From the NCBI GenBank assembly GCA_963677825.2, contig CAXXEF010000001.1:992001-1056000 (forward strand): a stretch of DNA of 64,000 nucleotides, in the 5' to 3' direction. Positions 34,373-42,982 of the stretch are shown here, one piece after another. Within the stretch, counting starts at the first letter, position 1. Each line of letters opens with the position of its first letter. Made by a program: the position numbers and the translations under genes. The notes under the pieces were generated by a model. The model saw only the letters and a program-made list of their open reading frames with translations. It searched no databases and was not told the DNA's origin. The DNA comes from Sporobacter sp963677825. Its GTDB lineage: Bacteria > Bacillota > Clostridia > Oscillospirales > Oscillospiraceae.

Positions 34373-34420
34373 CACGATTTTATTATTGCGCTTTAAATAG
34401 TTGGATTATCAAAAAACTCA

Positions 34421-34441
34421 GCGGCGTCATTTCGACGCCGC
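34421..34441 (-). terminator. Terminator of the small DUF6951-like gene
   Basis: Minus strand GCGGCGTC-GAAAT-GACGCCGC followed by TGAGTTTTTT, just after the stop codon. Confidence 0.85.
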
Positions 34442-34448
34442 ATGATGA

Positions 34449-34766
34449 TTATTTCTTTTCTATTGTAATCCCGGCATCTTTCGGTAGGGCCATGCCGCAG
34501 GCCACTTCTACGCCTTTGATGAGCGCCGCCGGTACTGGGCATCCAGGATGCTTACAGTGCTGTTTTGCCAGCTCCATAATCGGTCCCTCGCCATACTTAG
34601 CAAACGCTACGTCATATCCGTCGATCTCACCCAACTCTTGTTCGAGCGCTTTGAGGCTCGGACAGTCTGTTTTGAAATCTACATTGACGGTTTGCATATC
34701 CTCAGAGTCGAAATGCGCTTCCGACTTCAAGCCGCAGATGCCGGGATCAACCTTTACTTCAATCAT
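34449..34766 (-). CDS. Small cysteine-containing conserved protein (DUF6951-like)
   Basis: The 105-residue protein starts MIEVKVDPGICGLKSEAHFD and ends with AKQHCKHPGCPVPAALIKGV and EVACGMALPKDAGITIEKK. It has conserved cysteines at PGICG, KTDCPS, QHCKHPGCPVP and EVACG, a pattern I recall from DUF6951 proteins in anaerobes. The cysteines may hold a metal or Fe-S centre. Start at 34766 is preferred because AAGGGG is correctly spaced; the upstream ATG at 34775 is too close to it. Function unknown. Confidence 0.65.
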   Translation of the reverse strand: MIEVKVDPGICGLKSEAHFDSEDMQTVNVDFKTDCPSLKALEQELGEIDGYDVAFAKYGEGPIMELAKQHCKHPGCPVPAALIKGVEVACGMALPKDAGITIEKK

Positions 34767-34889
34767 TGGACTCATCCCCTTCTACGTTTCTTTATGCTTC
34801 TTGATGGAACATTGGAACCATCTCCTTATGGTTTAATAATACTACTCCTCGCCATTTCGAACTGTGACGACATCACCAAAATCAACTAT

Positions 34890-35387
34890 TTAATCAATAA
34901 TTTTTTGATACATCACAGCGTCGAGCCTTTTGCCGAACTTGTACCCGACCTGCTTAAGATGGGCGCTTTTTTCATAGCCGTTGCGCTCGAACAGCGCAAT
35001 GCTCGCCGCGTTGTCTCCGCTGATGGCGGCAATCAGCACGTGAAAGGCACGCTCTTGAGCATACGCCTCGATATACGTGAGGGCTCGTTGTCCAAGTCCT
35101 CTGCCAAGCGCGGTTGGCTTGATATAGACACTGATCTCGGCTGTTCCGGCATAGGCGTCGCGCGGCTTGAACGGCTTGAGCGTTACATATCCGACCACGT
35201 CATCGCCGTCCAGCACTGCAAAAGCACCATACTGCTCATCGTCACTGAATACGAGCGGACGCATTTCCTCGTCCGTCAGCGCGTGTGCGTGCCACGTCGC
35301 CGTCGTGTTTTCCGCATAGTAATTGTATATATCGCGTACGGCGCCGAGATGGCGCTCCGTCAGCTTTTCAATAATAACGTCCGGCAT
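34890..35387 (-). CDS. GNAT N-acetyltransferase (phosphinothricin-acetyltransferase-like)
   Basis: The 165-residue protein begins MPDVIIEKLTERHLGAVRDI and has VDGDDVVGYVTLKPF-like core strands and the acetyl-CoA pyrophosphate loop KPTALGRGLGQRALTYIEAY, then ISGDNAASIALFERNGYEK. The YNYYAENTTATWHAHALTDE segment resembles the Pat/Bar subfamily, which acetylates amines of amino-acid analogues such as methionine sulfoximine. Start at 35387 has AAAGGAG; longer readings do not. Confidence 0.88.
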   Translation of the reverse strand: MPDVIIEKLTERHLGAVRDIYNYYAENTTATWHAHALTDEEMRPLVFSDDEQYGAFAVLDGDDVVGYVTLKPFKPRDAYAGTAEISVYIKPTALGRGLGQRALTYIEAYAQERAFHVLIAAISGDNAASIALFERNGYEKSAHLKQVGYKFGKRLDAVMYQKIID

Positions 35388-35554
35388 ACTACTCTTCTCC
35401 TTTGGCTCAGATAAACACTCAAATGTACGATTTAGACCACATGCACCGTAATAGCATCCTATAAATATACGGCAAATATCTATAATTTTCAAGCGACCGT
35501 ATCATACTACGATCGGCTGACATTCTTTATTTTATAATTGGGGAGGTTGATCTT

Positions 35555-35620
35555 ATGGGTATGGTTTCAAATTTGACAAATAAGTATTAAAAATGTATCG
35601 ACGCATGCAAGGCCTGTTAA
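35555..35620 (+). pseudogene. Remnant of a small cysteine-rich protein gene with an in-frame stop
   Basis: A strong GGGGAGG ribosome site (35540-35546) precedes ATG at 35555, which encodes MGMVSNLTNKY, a TAA stop (35588-35590), then in the same frame KCIDACKAC and a second TAA, with a terminator immediately after. The 'NKY-KCIDACKAC' sequence looks like the start of a four-helix Cys-rich protein (YxKCIxACxxC) of copper-binding or spore-coat type. The intact ribosome site and terminator with a truncated frame suggest a decayed gene, although a translated 11-residue leader cannot be excluded. Confidence 0.4.
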
Positions 35621-35650
35621 AAACACGCCGGGATATTCCGGCGTGTTTTT
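35620..35650. terminator. Bidirectional terminator
   Basis: Stem AAAACACGCCGG / CCGGCGTGTTTT with GATATT loop and T runs on both strands; it ends the monooxygenase operon from the right. Confidence 0.9.
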
Positions 35651-35656
35651 GTCTGT

Positions 35657-35941
35657 TTAAATGATCTGCGACCACTCGACGAACTCGGGCTCGCAGGCGA
35701 GCAGGCTGTCCATCCATTCACGGAACTGTGCGTCATGCTCGGTCGCCATATGCTTCTCGACGGCCTGCTGGTTCTCCCACCCCATCAGCATATAAAACGC
35801 GTGCGGGTCTGTTTTCGATTGAAACACATGGCTCATCAGGTGCCCTTCGTCGTGCCGATTTTCCTCGGCCTGAATACTCATATAACGCTTAGCGTCTTCA
35901 ACGGCGTCGGCTTTGACGGTAAATTTGATTAAGTCGATCAT
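35657..35941 (-). CDS. Antibiotic biosynthesis monooxygenase (ABM/YgiN-like) domain protein
   Basis: The 94-residue protein MIDLIKFTVKADAVEDAKRY...RHDEGHLMSHVFQSKTDPHA is a single ABM ferredoxin-like domain with the typical late YMLMGWENQQAVEKHMATEH segment. Family members act on quinones, haem or aromatic substrates without a metal or flavin cofactor. Start at 35941 is backed by AAGGGAG; a longer reading runs into the SDR gene. It is the last gene of the bicupin-SDR-ABM unit. Confidence 0.85.
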   Translation of the reverse strand: MIDLIKFTVKADAVEDAKRYMSIQAEENRHDEGHLMSHVFQSKTDPHAFYMLMGWENQQAVEKHMATEHDAQFREWMDSLLACEPEFVEWSQII

Positions 35942-36029
35942 GTTGGCGTCTCCCTTATAGATACCGGCAGGCATCGGCGCCGCCGGATAGGTCTTCTGGA
36001 TGGTTGGTGCCGTGCATGCATACGCGGCA

Positions 36030-36833
36030 TCAGCCGCCGAGGACGAGGCCACCGTCGTGCACGTTGATCGTCCCGGTGATCTGGCTGGCTGCTGGTGACG
36101 ATAAAAACACACAATATGCGCCGATCTCGATCGGCTCACCGAAACGATGCAGCGGCATGTTCGCTTCGATCTCCTTAAACGCCTCCGGCGGCAGATCCTT
36201 GTCAAGATCGGAATGCGTCGGCCCCGGCTCAATGACGTTCAGGCGGATGCCGTCGTCACCAAACTCGACGGTCAGCGCCTTCGTGAGCATCTCCAGCGCC
36301 GCCTTCGACGCGTGGTACGACGCCTTTGGATGATGGCGCGTACCGCCGACGCTCTGCCCGCCGATCGACGAGATGTTGACAATGGAGCCGCCCTTACCGG
36401 CTTTGGCCATGCGCGGCGCAACGGCGTAAATCATATGCGCCGGACCATGCAGATTCGTATTGACGACGCGATACCACTCGATGAGGTCGGTATCGTCCAG
36501 AAATTTCGTCACCGTCGATACGCCGGCATTGTTGACGAGTGTATTCACCTCACCGAACGCCTTGTATACCGCGTCGACAGCGTTTATCACGCTCGTAAAG
36601 TCGCTTGTGTCGCACTGTACGCAGATGTATTTACCGCCGTACTGCTGGAGGCTCTCGGCGGCCTCATCGCCTTTTTGTTTGTTGCGGCACAAAATCGCCA
36701 CGTTCGCGCCCGACTGGGCAAACGCCGTCGAAATACCGTAACCGATGCCGCGGTTGCCGCCGGTAACAATCACATTTTGTCCCTTGACGGAAAACGCGCT
36801 GCCCATCCCGGTGATTGGCTGCAGTTTAGTCAT
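36030..36833 (-). CDS. SDR-family short-chain dehydrogenase/reductase
   Basis: The 267-residue protein has the classical SDR motifs TGGNRGIGYG (NAD(P) binding), NNAGVS, the serine in NISSIGG and the active-site YHASK, with a C-terminal NVHDGGLVLGG. The Arg in ILCRNKQK after the second strand suggests NADP preference. Substrate is not evident. It lies between a bicupin gene (58 bp upstream) and an ABM-domain gene (88 bp downstream), implying co-transcription and a shared small-molecule conversion. Confidence 0.9.
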   Translation of the reverse strand: MTKLQPITGMGSAFSVKGQNVIVTGGNRGIGYGISTAFAQSGANVAILCRNKQKGDEAAESLQQYGGKYICVQCDTSDFTSVINAVDAVYKAFGEVNTLVNNAGVSTVTKFLDDTDLIEWYRVVNTNLHGPAHMIYAVAPRMAKAGKGGSIVNISSIGGQSVGGTRHHPKASYHASKAALEMLTKALTVEFGDDGIRLNVIEPGPTHSDLDKDLPPEAFKEIEANMPLHRFGEPIEIGAYCVFLSSPAASQITGTINVHDGGLVLGG

Positions 36834-36891
36834 AGTTTATTCCCTTCTGCCGCATTGCTTGAACTTGACTTACCGTAGCGGCATGGCCTAT

Positions 36892-37743
36892 TTAGAATTG
36901 ATCGCTGCCTTTGCGGACATAGTCTCCGCCGTTGCCGCCGGAGAAGTGGATGATCGGCTTGGAGAGCGCCGGCACGAGGATCGGGCTGTGCTTGACGCCG
37001 CGCGGTATGTACACAAGCGTGCTTTTGTTCATCGTGTAGTATTCGTCACCGATGTAAAACTCGACGGTCGCGCCCAGATCCTCCGGATGCTCGGGGTCGG
37101 AGCCGATGAAGCCGATAAACTCGTCAAAATCGTGCGCGTGCGCCTCGGGGCCCGTATCGTTTGACGTATGGAACCAGACCGCTTCAAGATACGGCGCGTC
37201 TTGGAGTTTCTTGCCGTCGATCCATAGCAGCCGCGTCAGGAATCCCTCCGGCGCTTGCGGCAGCCGCCCGTCGACGGGCTCGTAGCGTTCGACCCAATTG
37301 TTCGCGTATGTCCCGGCCGGAACGGTTGCTTCCGCCGGGATCTCCTCGTAAGTATCGGTATTGAGCTGACAGGTGTAATGAAAAACCGGCTTCGTGACGT
37401 TTTTAACCGTGATTCGTCCGTGCGCCGCGCCGGCTGGAACGAAGACGATGCACGTCGTCGTCAGTGTCAGCTTATCGTTTTCAATCCACAGCTCGATCTC
37501 AGCGTTCAGATTCTCGGGATCGGATGGATCGCCGCCGATAAACATCAGCAGCTCGTCCGACGTATGTTTAAAAAAGTCATCCCGGCTCAGCGCGCCGGTG
37601 ATCCAGCAAACGTCGCTGAACATACAGCCGGGATAGAAGCTCGCATCCATCCTGGTGACATCGACGTGCGCGGATGCCGGGTGAAAATGTACATGCTCTG
37701 TCTTGACCGCGCCGGCCGGCGCGAAATATCGCGATATGGACAT
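36892..37743 (-). CDS. Bicupin-like protein of unknown function
   Basis: The 283-residue protein contains two related halves. HTSDELLMFIGGDPSDPENL in the first matches HDFDEFIGFIGSDPEHPEDL in the second, each followed by an acidic beta-strand region and a [VL]xPAG/IPRGxxH segment (VFVPAGAAHG; VYIPRGVKHSP), as in cupin barrels. The H-x3-[DE] pair and the later H would be the metal ligands. First gene of the bicupin-SDR-ABM unit, with its own promoter. I do not recognise the exact family. A role in degrading a small aromatic or sugar-derived compound is only a guess from context. Confidence 0.7.
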   Translation of the reverse strand: MSISRYFAPAGAVKTEHVHFHPASAHVDVTRMDASFYPGCMFSDVCWITGALSRDDFFKHTSDELLMFIGGDPSDPENLNAEIELWIENDKLTLTTTCIVFVPAGAAHGRITVKNVTKPVFHYTCQLNTDTYEEIPAEATVPAGTYANNWVERYEPVDGRLPQAPEGFLTRLLWIDGKKLQDAPYLEAVWFHTSNDTGPEAHAHDFDEFIGFIGSDPEHPEDLGATVEFYIGDEYYTMNKSTLVYIPRGVKHSPILVPALSKPIIHFSGGNGGDYVRKGSDQF

Positions 37744-37787
37744 ACCTTCTCCTCCTGTTTGACAAGCTTGACTATTGTCTGGGTATA

Positions 37788-37816
37788 ATTTTAGTCTATT
37801 TGACGATTCAATGCAA
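37788..37816 (-). promoter_or_regulatory. Promoter of the bicupin-SDR-ABM operon
   Basis: Minus strand TTGCAT (37811-37816), 17 bp, TAAAAT (37788-37793), 44 bp upstream of the start, which has AGGAGGAG. Confidence 0.65.
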
Positions 37817-37823
37817 TAAAATG

Positions 37824-37862
37824 AATGCCTGTTTCAGCCTAAAAACGGCTAAAACAGGCATT
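37824..37862 (-). terminator. Terminator downstream of the P-type ATPase gene
   Basis: Long imperfect stem AATGCCTGTTTCAGCC / GGCTAAAACAGGCATT with a 7-base loop, followed on the minus strand by CATTTTATT. The remaining 129 bp up to the ATPase stop (37863-37991) show no gene. Confidence 0.8.
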
Positions 37863-37991
37863 TTCAGCAGGTTGCCCTGTCCGGCTTCCTGAAGAACAAC
37901 AATATCACCAGAAGATATTATGTCAACATGTATGTTCCGACAATCACGCCCCATATTTTTCATAATTTATCCTGAACATAAATCAATGTTT

Positions 37992-40679
37992 TTAAAGAGC
38001 GCCGCCGCGTTTTAAGCTGCCGATCGCCGATTTGCGGATAAAATCGACCGGAATGACCGACAGCGCGAGAATGACGACGAATTGCAGCTCCATATAGCTC
38101 AGGCCGGTTGTTCTAAAGATGGCGCCGCCAAAATAGATGATCATCACCTGTATGAGTGATACGAACAGCATGATGGCGATAAAGCCCTTGTTTCGCCAGA
38201 CGTACGCAAGCAGATTCAGCCGCGTCGTGCGGGCGTTGAAGCTGGTGAAGACGCCGGCGAAGATGAACATTGCGAAAAACGCCGTCATGAAGAATTCGTC
38301 ACCGCCGCCGTGACGATACATAGAATGAATAGCCGGCAGCTTCAAGAACAATAGGCATAAAACTGTCATATACATCCCGCCGACAATAATCTGATTATAC
38401 ATATACCGGTTGATGATCGGCTCGTCGGGCTTTTTCGGCGGCTCGTGCATGTACTCGGCAAGCGGTGCCTCACCGGCAAAAGCGAGCCCGGCCAGCGTAT
38501 CCATGACCATATTAACCCAAAGCATTTGCAACACCGTGATGGGCGAGCTGATGCCGACAAACGGCCCGATGATGGATACGGCGACGGCGCACAGATTAAT
38601 CGTCAACTGGAAGATGATGAACTTCCGGATACTTTTGAAAATCGTGCGCCCGTATAGAATCGCCTTGGCAATCGATAAAAAGTTATCGTCCAGTACGACG
38701 ATGTCACCGGCCTCCTTGGCGACCTCCGTGCCGCTGCCCATCGAGAAGCCGACATCGGCTTTTTTAAGCGCCGGTGCGTCATTGATGCCGTCGCCGGTCA
38801 TCCCGGCGACGAGGCCGAGGTGCTGCGCGGCGGCAATCAGCCGCGTCTTGTCAGACGGGACGGCGCGCGCGACAACGCGCAAATGCGGCAAAACCTTGCG
38901 CAGCTCGCCGTCCGTCATGTTAGCCAGCTGCTTGGACGTAAGCACGGCGCGTGCGTCGTCGCTGTTCTTGAGCATTCCGGCTTCGCGCGCGACGGCAGCC
39001 GCCGTTTTGTCGTTGTCACCCGTGATCATCACGACTTGCACACCGGCCTGCGTCACCTGACGGATAGCGCGCGGCGCTTCGCGGCGGACCTCGTCGCGGA
39101 TGGCAAACAGCCCAACAAGCGTCAACTCACCGCCGAGCGTTTCTGTCGCGGCCGATTCACCGACGGCGACGGCAAGCACACGCGCGGCGGACGCCGTCAT
39201 GTCACCGAGCGCTTTTTTGAGCTTTGCCGGATTGGTAAGCGCGCGCCGGACGCCCCCCTCGTCGTACCAGCCGGTGCACAGCGGCAGGATCAGTTCCGGT
39301 GCCCCCTTAACGAGCAGCCCGCGCACATCGCCGTCGACACGCGCGCTGGAAAACTTGCGCAGGCTCGAAAACGGCACGGACGACACGACGCGGATGCGTG
39401 CCGGTGCCGGTTGGCGCTCTGCGACAAATTCCAGCAGCGCGCGTTCTGTGGCGTTGCCGCCGATGGCGCGCTGCTGGCCGTTCTTTTTGCTGAACGCCGC
39501 GCTCGTATTGTATAGACAGCTCACGCGTAATAGCGCGCCGAGCGGCGTGGCGGCAATTTTCCGAAAGTCGCGGTAAACCGTTCCGTCTCCGGATACGAAC
39601 GACTGGGCTTTAAGCTTCCCTTTTGTGATGGTCCCGGTCTTGTCGGTAAACAGAATGCTCAGATTGCCGGACGTTTCGATGCCCACGAGCTTGCGCACAA
39701 GAACATGATCACGCAGCATCCGTTTCATGTTTGACGACAACACGATTGTAATCATCAGCGGCAGCCCCTCCGGGATTGCCACGACGATGACAGAGATCGA
39801 CAGCGTCGCCGCGTGGATGAGATGGCCTAAAATCAGCTGCGGCGTTTGCAGACACGACATAATTGCCATGCCGTTGAAGCCGTTTGCAATAACAATGGCG
39901 TTAAAAAGATCGGCAAGCGCGACGAGTGCCGCGCCGATGTACCCAAAGCGGCTGATCGTCTGCGCGAGCTTGCCCAGCCGCATTTTGAGCGGGCTCTCGC
40001 GTGACTCCTCCTGCACATCACGCGCGAGTCGTCCGTAAAACGTGCTGCCGCCGACAGCCAGTACACGCATGACCGCTTCGCCCGAGCAGACGACGCAGCC
40101 TCGGAACAGCCGGCCGCGGTCAGAAAATCCGTCGTCCGACGCGCCCGACGGCGACGTGCCGGGGCTTTTATGCGCCTCTTTACTCTCCCCGTTCAGCGGC
40201 GACTGATCGACGTAGATTTCGCCCGAAATGATCACGCCGTCTGCCGGGATACGCTCGCCGGCCTGAAGCAGTACCATATCACCGACGACGATGTCTGTTA
40301 CGGCCACTTCTGCCAGACCGTGCGCGCGCTTGACGCGGCACGTCGTTTTAAGCGCGTCCGCCTGCAGCTTGTCAAACGCCTTCTCGCTGCCGTATTCCGA
40401 CAGCGTCGAGACAAACGTCGACACCAGTATCGCCGCAGCAATACCAACCGTTTCATACCAGTTGAAGTCGCGCAGGCGCAGCACAATATTGGCCACGAGT
40501 GCGACGAGCAGTATTTTAATAATCGGGTCGCCGAAATTCATAAGAAAGTCGCGCAAGAAGCTGTGCTTTGTAATGCGCGTAAGCGCATTGTCGCCGTGCT
40601 GCTGCCGGGACGCGTGTACGTCCTGCTCTGTCAATCCTCTGATGCGGTCGATCCGCTGTGTCATGCTGTGTTGTGTCAT
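37992..40679 (-). CDS. Calcium-translocating P-type ATPase (PMCA/SERCA type)
   Basis: The 895-residue protein has the cation ATPase N-terminus, actuator loop LNGESKE, the membrane PEGLP motif (residues 303-307) of the calcium-binding helix, phosphorylation site FTDKTGTITKG (Asp346; the usual TLT is TIT), the nucleotide-binding KGAPE, the hinge MTGDGINDAPALKKAD and a C-terminal six-helix cation ATPase block. It exports calcium from the cytoplasm at the cost of ATP. Ribosome site AAGGGG. Single-gene unit, divergent from ytaF. Confidence 0.93.
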   Translation of the reverse strand: MTQHSMTQRIDRIRGLTEQDVHASRQQHGDNALTRITKHSFLRDFLMNFGDPIIKILLVALVANIVLRLRDFNWYETVGIAAAILVSTFVSTLSEYGSEKAFDKLQADALKTTCRVKRAHGLAEVAVTDIVVGDMVLLQAGERIPADGVIISGEIYVDQSPLNGESKEAHKSPGTSPSGASDDGFSDRGRLFRGCVVCSGEAVMRVLAVGGSTFYGRLARDVQEESRESPLKMRLGKLAQTISRFGYIGAALVALADLFNAIVIANGFNGMAIMSCLQTPQLILGHLIHAATLSISVIVVAIPEGLPLMITIVLSSNMKRMLRDHVLVRKLVGIETSGNLSILFTDKTGTITKGKLKAQSFVSGDGTVYRDFRKIAATPLGALLRVSCLYNTSAAFSKKNGQQRAIGGNATERALLEFVAERQPAPARIRVVSSVPFSSLRKFSSARVDGDVRGLLVKGAPELILPLCTGWYDEGGVRRALTNPAKLKKALGDMTASAARVLAVAVGESAATETLGGELTLVGLFAIRDEVRREAPRAIRQVTQAGVQVVMITGDNDKTAAAVAREAGMLKNSDDARAVLTSKQLANMTDGELRKVLPHLRVVARAVPSDKTRLIAAAQHLGLVAGMTGDGINDAPALKKADVGFSMGSGTEVAKEAGDIVVLDDNFLSIAKAILYGRTIFKSIRKFIIFQLTINLCAVAVSIIGPFVGISSPITVLQMLWVNMVMDTLAGLAFAGEAPLAEYMHEPPKKPDEPIINRYMYNQIIVGGMYMTVLCLLFLKLPAIHSMYRHGGGDEFFMTAFFAMFIFAGVFTSFNARTTRLNLLAYVWRNKGFIAIMLFVSLIQVMIIYFGGAIFRTTGLSYMELQFVVILALSVIPVDFIRKSAIGSLKRGGAL

Positions 40680-40788
40680 TTGTTTACCCCTTGCATGAAG
40701 TGCCTTTATTGTCCTCGCGCTTGAATAACCAGACCCTAAAACGACCTAACAGCCTGTCATAAAAATATATTGAAGGGGTTGTCTTGAT

Positions 40789-41412
40789 ATGTTTCAAATC
40801 TTGCTGGTGACGGCGCTGTGCCTTGACGCGTTCACGGCCAGTCTCTCGTGCGGCGTGTCCGGCACGCGCATGACAAAGGCCGCCGCGCTCGTCATCAGTG
40901 TTGTGTGCACTGGCGCACTCGCCGTATCTGCCGGGCTGTCCGCCGCCGTCCGTGGCCTGATTGCGCCGGAGACGGCGTCGGTTATCTCATTCACGCTGCT
41001 GCTTGTGATCGGACTCACGAAGTCGTTCGAGTCGTTTTTGAAGCGCTGGATCGCCCGCGGCGACGACCGGAAAAATCAGGTGCGGCTGCGGATGTTCGAC
41101 CTGCATTTCGTCCTCACCGTCTACGCGGACAGCCGTAAAGCCGACATCGACGAAAACAAGACGCTGTCCCTACGCGAAGCACTTTACCTCGCGCTGGCGC
41201 TCTCGCTTGACGGCCTTGGTGCCGGTTTCGGCTGGGGCCTCTCGTCGGGCAGCTACTGGCGCCTGCTTGCTTTGTCACTCGTGTCGAACATTCTCGCCGT
41301 TACGCTGGGATATGTCGTCGGCAAGCTCCTGCACAAAAAGACAGGGCGCGACCTATCGTGGCTCGGCGGCGTCATTCTGACGGCGCTGGCGTTCACCAAG
41401 CTACCGTACTAA
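40789..41412 (+). CDS. ytaF: YtaF/MntP-like sporulation membrane protein
   Basis: The 207-residue membrane protein has two three-helix repeats joined by a cytoplasmic loop containing KADIDENKTLSLREALYLAL, which is the diagnostic YtaF segment, and the repeat signature CLDAFTASLSCG / ALSLDGLGAGFG. Relatives are sporulation membrane proteins or, in the MntP group, manganese exporters. Start at 40789 follows AAGGGG at a slightly long spacing. Consistent with the endospore-forming inference. Confidence 0.85.
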   Translation: MFQILLVTALCLDAFTASLSCGVSGTRMTKAAALVISVVCTGALAVSAGLSAAVRGLIAPETASVISFTLLLVIGLTKSFESFLKRWIARGDDRKNQVRLRMFDLHFVLTVYADSRKADIDENKTLSLREALYLALALSLDGLGAGFGWGLSSGSYWRLLALSLVSNILAVTLGYVVGKLLHKKTGRDLSWLGGVILTALAFTKLPY

Positions 41413-41435
41413 TTATTTTTTAGACGCTCAAATAT

Positions 41436-41468
41436 AAAGAGGCCGCCCAATAACGGGCGGCCTCTTTT
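41436..41468. terminator. Bidirectional terminator between ytaF and the mutL-like gene
   Basis: 13-bp stem AAAGAGGCCGCCC / GGGCGGCCTCTTT with a six-base loop and T-rich flanks on both strands. Confidence 0.93.
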
Positions 41469-41480
41469 ATTCTAATCCAT

Positions 41481-42866
41481 TTAAATCTCTGTCAGATACT
41501 TTTTAATAATCCGCAGCGCTTTTTTCGGGTCGGACTGCGCGAGCAGACCGACAGCAAACAGGATATACCGGCTGTCGAGATAAAACCGCGGCGCTTTCGG
41601 CTTGAGGATATTCGGCGCGGTCGGTGCGAACACCGCGCCGCCGAGCACGCGTCTGGGATCGGACGAAAACGCGACAGGCCCGCCTGCGCCGATGACCGTC
41701 TTAATCGGCGTCAAGTCCTTGCCGCGCTGCACCCAGAACTCGCCGTTATGCGTCACGACGCATTCAATCGTGCCGACGTGACGGTCGACGGCCGTTTTGA
41801 CGGCTAGCTGTGAGAGTGTGAGCTGACAGTCGGTCATGTCCGCACCGTCGGGGATGCTCTGCACCGCGCGCAGCGCGGCAACTCGGCGGTCAAATACCGC
41901 CTTCTCCTCGTCGTACAGACCGCCGACCGTCTCGGCGATACCGGACAGCGTATCAAGATTGTGAAAGAGCCCAAGATCGCCCTCGACGGTGCGCTTGGCG
42001 TATGGCTCCGGGAGACCGGCGACCGCCGCGCCCTCCGTTGTCGGTGCACCGCGCGCGATGGAATAGACGTCCGTCGTCGCGCCGCCGACGTCGACGAGCA
42101 GCAACTCGCCGAGGCCGTCTTCGCCGTGCGTTCCGTCGGCGATCAGCTTCGCCGCCTGTAAAACAGCGGACGGCGTCGGCATGACGACATCGCCGATCAT
42201 TTCCTTTACTTGCGCGATCCCTTTGGCATCGGTAATGCGGCTGATGAACAGCGCACGGATTTTCTCGTTGACGGGGTCCAGGTCAAGCCGACCGAATTCC
42301 GGCATGACGTTCTTGGTGTACAGCACGTTTTTATGTGAACCGTCGAAGATCGACTCGATCTCGCGCCGCGCCGACTTGTTACCGGCGACGATGACATTCT
42401 TGACGCCCGAATCGAGCGCCGCCAGAATCCGGGCGTTATGCACGATCGTCTTCTTGTTGCCGCCGTCCGTGCCGCCGGTGAGCAGCACGATGTCGGGCGC
42501 GAGCGCACGGATCTCGTCGGCCTCATCGTCCGTCATTTCATACGAGAACGTCCCGACGACTTTCGCGCCCGCGCCGAGCGCCGCGAGCCGTCCGGCCTCC
42601 GTCGTATATTCCGGCACGAGCCCGACACAGATCATCTTCAGTCCGCCAGCCGCACTGGAGCACGCGACGGCGGCGCGGACGTCGGCGTCGGTGATCGGTA
42701 CGATTCCGGCTAAAGCGTCCAGCGACTCGCGTAAGCCGACAGATATGTCCGTATCGACCGTCGAGGGCACCTGCACGCGCGCGGCGACAGTCTCAGCGTC
42801 GAGATCGAACGCAACGGCCTTCGTAAAGGTGCTGCCGAAGTCGATGAAAATGCGGATGCTGCTCAT
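41481..42866 (-). CDS. MutL/GlmL-type reactivating chaperone of a B12-dependent mutase
   Basis: The 461-residue protein has the ASKHA actin-fold signature at its start (IFIDFGSTFTKAVAFDLDAE) and the MutL-family blocks AACSSAAGGLKMICVGLVPE and VLLTGGTDGGNKK, then LLVDVGGATTDVYS. MutL/GlmL ATPases accompany glutamate mutase and related coenzyme B12 enzymes and are thought to swap damaged cobalamin. It lies next to, and in line with, the fused mutase gene but behind a strong hairpin, and appears to have its own extended -10 promoter. Not related to the DNA-repair MutL. Confidence 0.9.
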   Translation of the reverse strand: MSSIRIFIDFGSTFTKAVAFDLDAETVAARVQVPSTVDTDISVGLRESLDALAGIVPITDADVRAAVACSSAAGGLKMICVGLVPEYTTEAGRLAALGAGAKVVGTFSYEMTDDEADEIRALAPDIVLLTGGTDGGNKKTIVHNARILAALDSGVKNVIVAGNKSARREIESIFDGSHKNVLYTKNVMPEFGRLDLDPVNEKIRALFISRITDAKGIAQVKEMIGDVVMPTPSAVLQAAKLIADGTHGEDGLGELLLVDVGGATTDVYSIARGAPTTEGAAVAGLPEPYAKRTVEGDLGLFHNLDTLSGIAETVGGLYDEEKAVFDRRVAALRAVQSIPDGADMTDCQLTLSQLAVKTAVDRHVGTIECVVTHNGEFWVQRGKDLTPIKTVIGAGGPVAFSSDPRRVLGGAVFAPTAPNILKPKAPRFYLDSRYILFAVGLLAQSDPKKALRIIKKYLTEI

Positions 42867-42897
42867 ACCTTATCCCCCGTTTTGAAATGCTGTGTCT

Positions 42898-42906
42898 ATT
42901 ATACCA
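42898..42906 (-). promoter_or_regulatory. Extended -10 promoter element for the mutL-like gene
   Basis: Minus strand TGGTATAAT (42898-42906) with no good -35; an extended -10 element that would let the chaperone gene be transcribed separately from the operon upstream. Confidence 0.5.
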
Positions 42907-42926
42907 AAAGCCTTTGCCGTCTGCAT

Positions 42927-42959
42927 CAGTAAAGCCGCATTATAAATGCGGCTTTACTG
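42927..42959 (-). other. 15-bp perfect hairpin between mutase and mutL-like genes
   Basis: CAGTAAAGCCGCATT and AATGCGGCTTTACTG pair around a three-base loop. There is no T run on either side, so it may be an mRNA-stabilising or processing hairpin rather than a terminator. Confidence 0.6.
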
Positions 42960-42982
42960 TATGAAAAGTGTGTACTGACTTT

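Noticed and set aside
41481..42866. DNA mismatch repair MutL
   Set aside because: The protein has an actin-fold ATPase signature and GlmL-type blocks, not the GHKL ATPase motifs of DNA-repair MutL.
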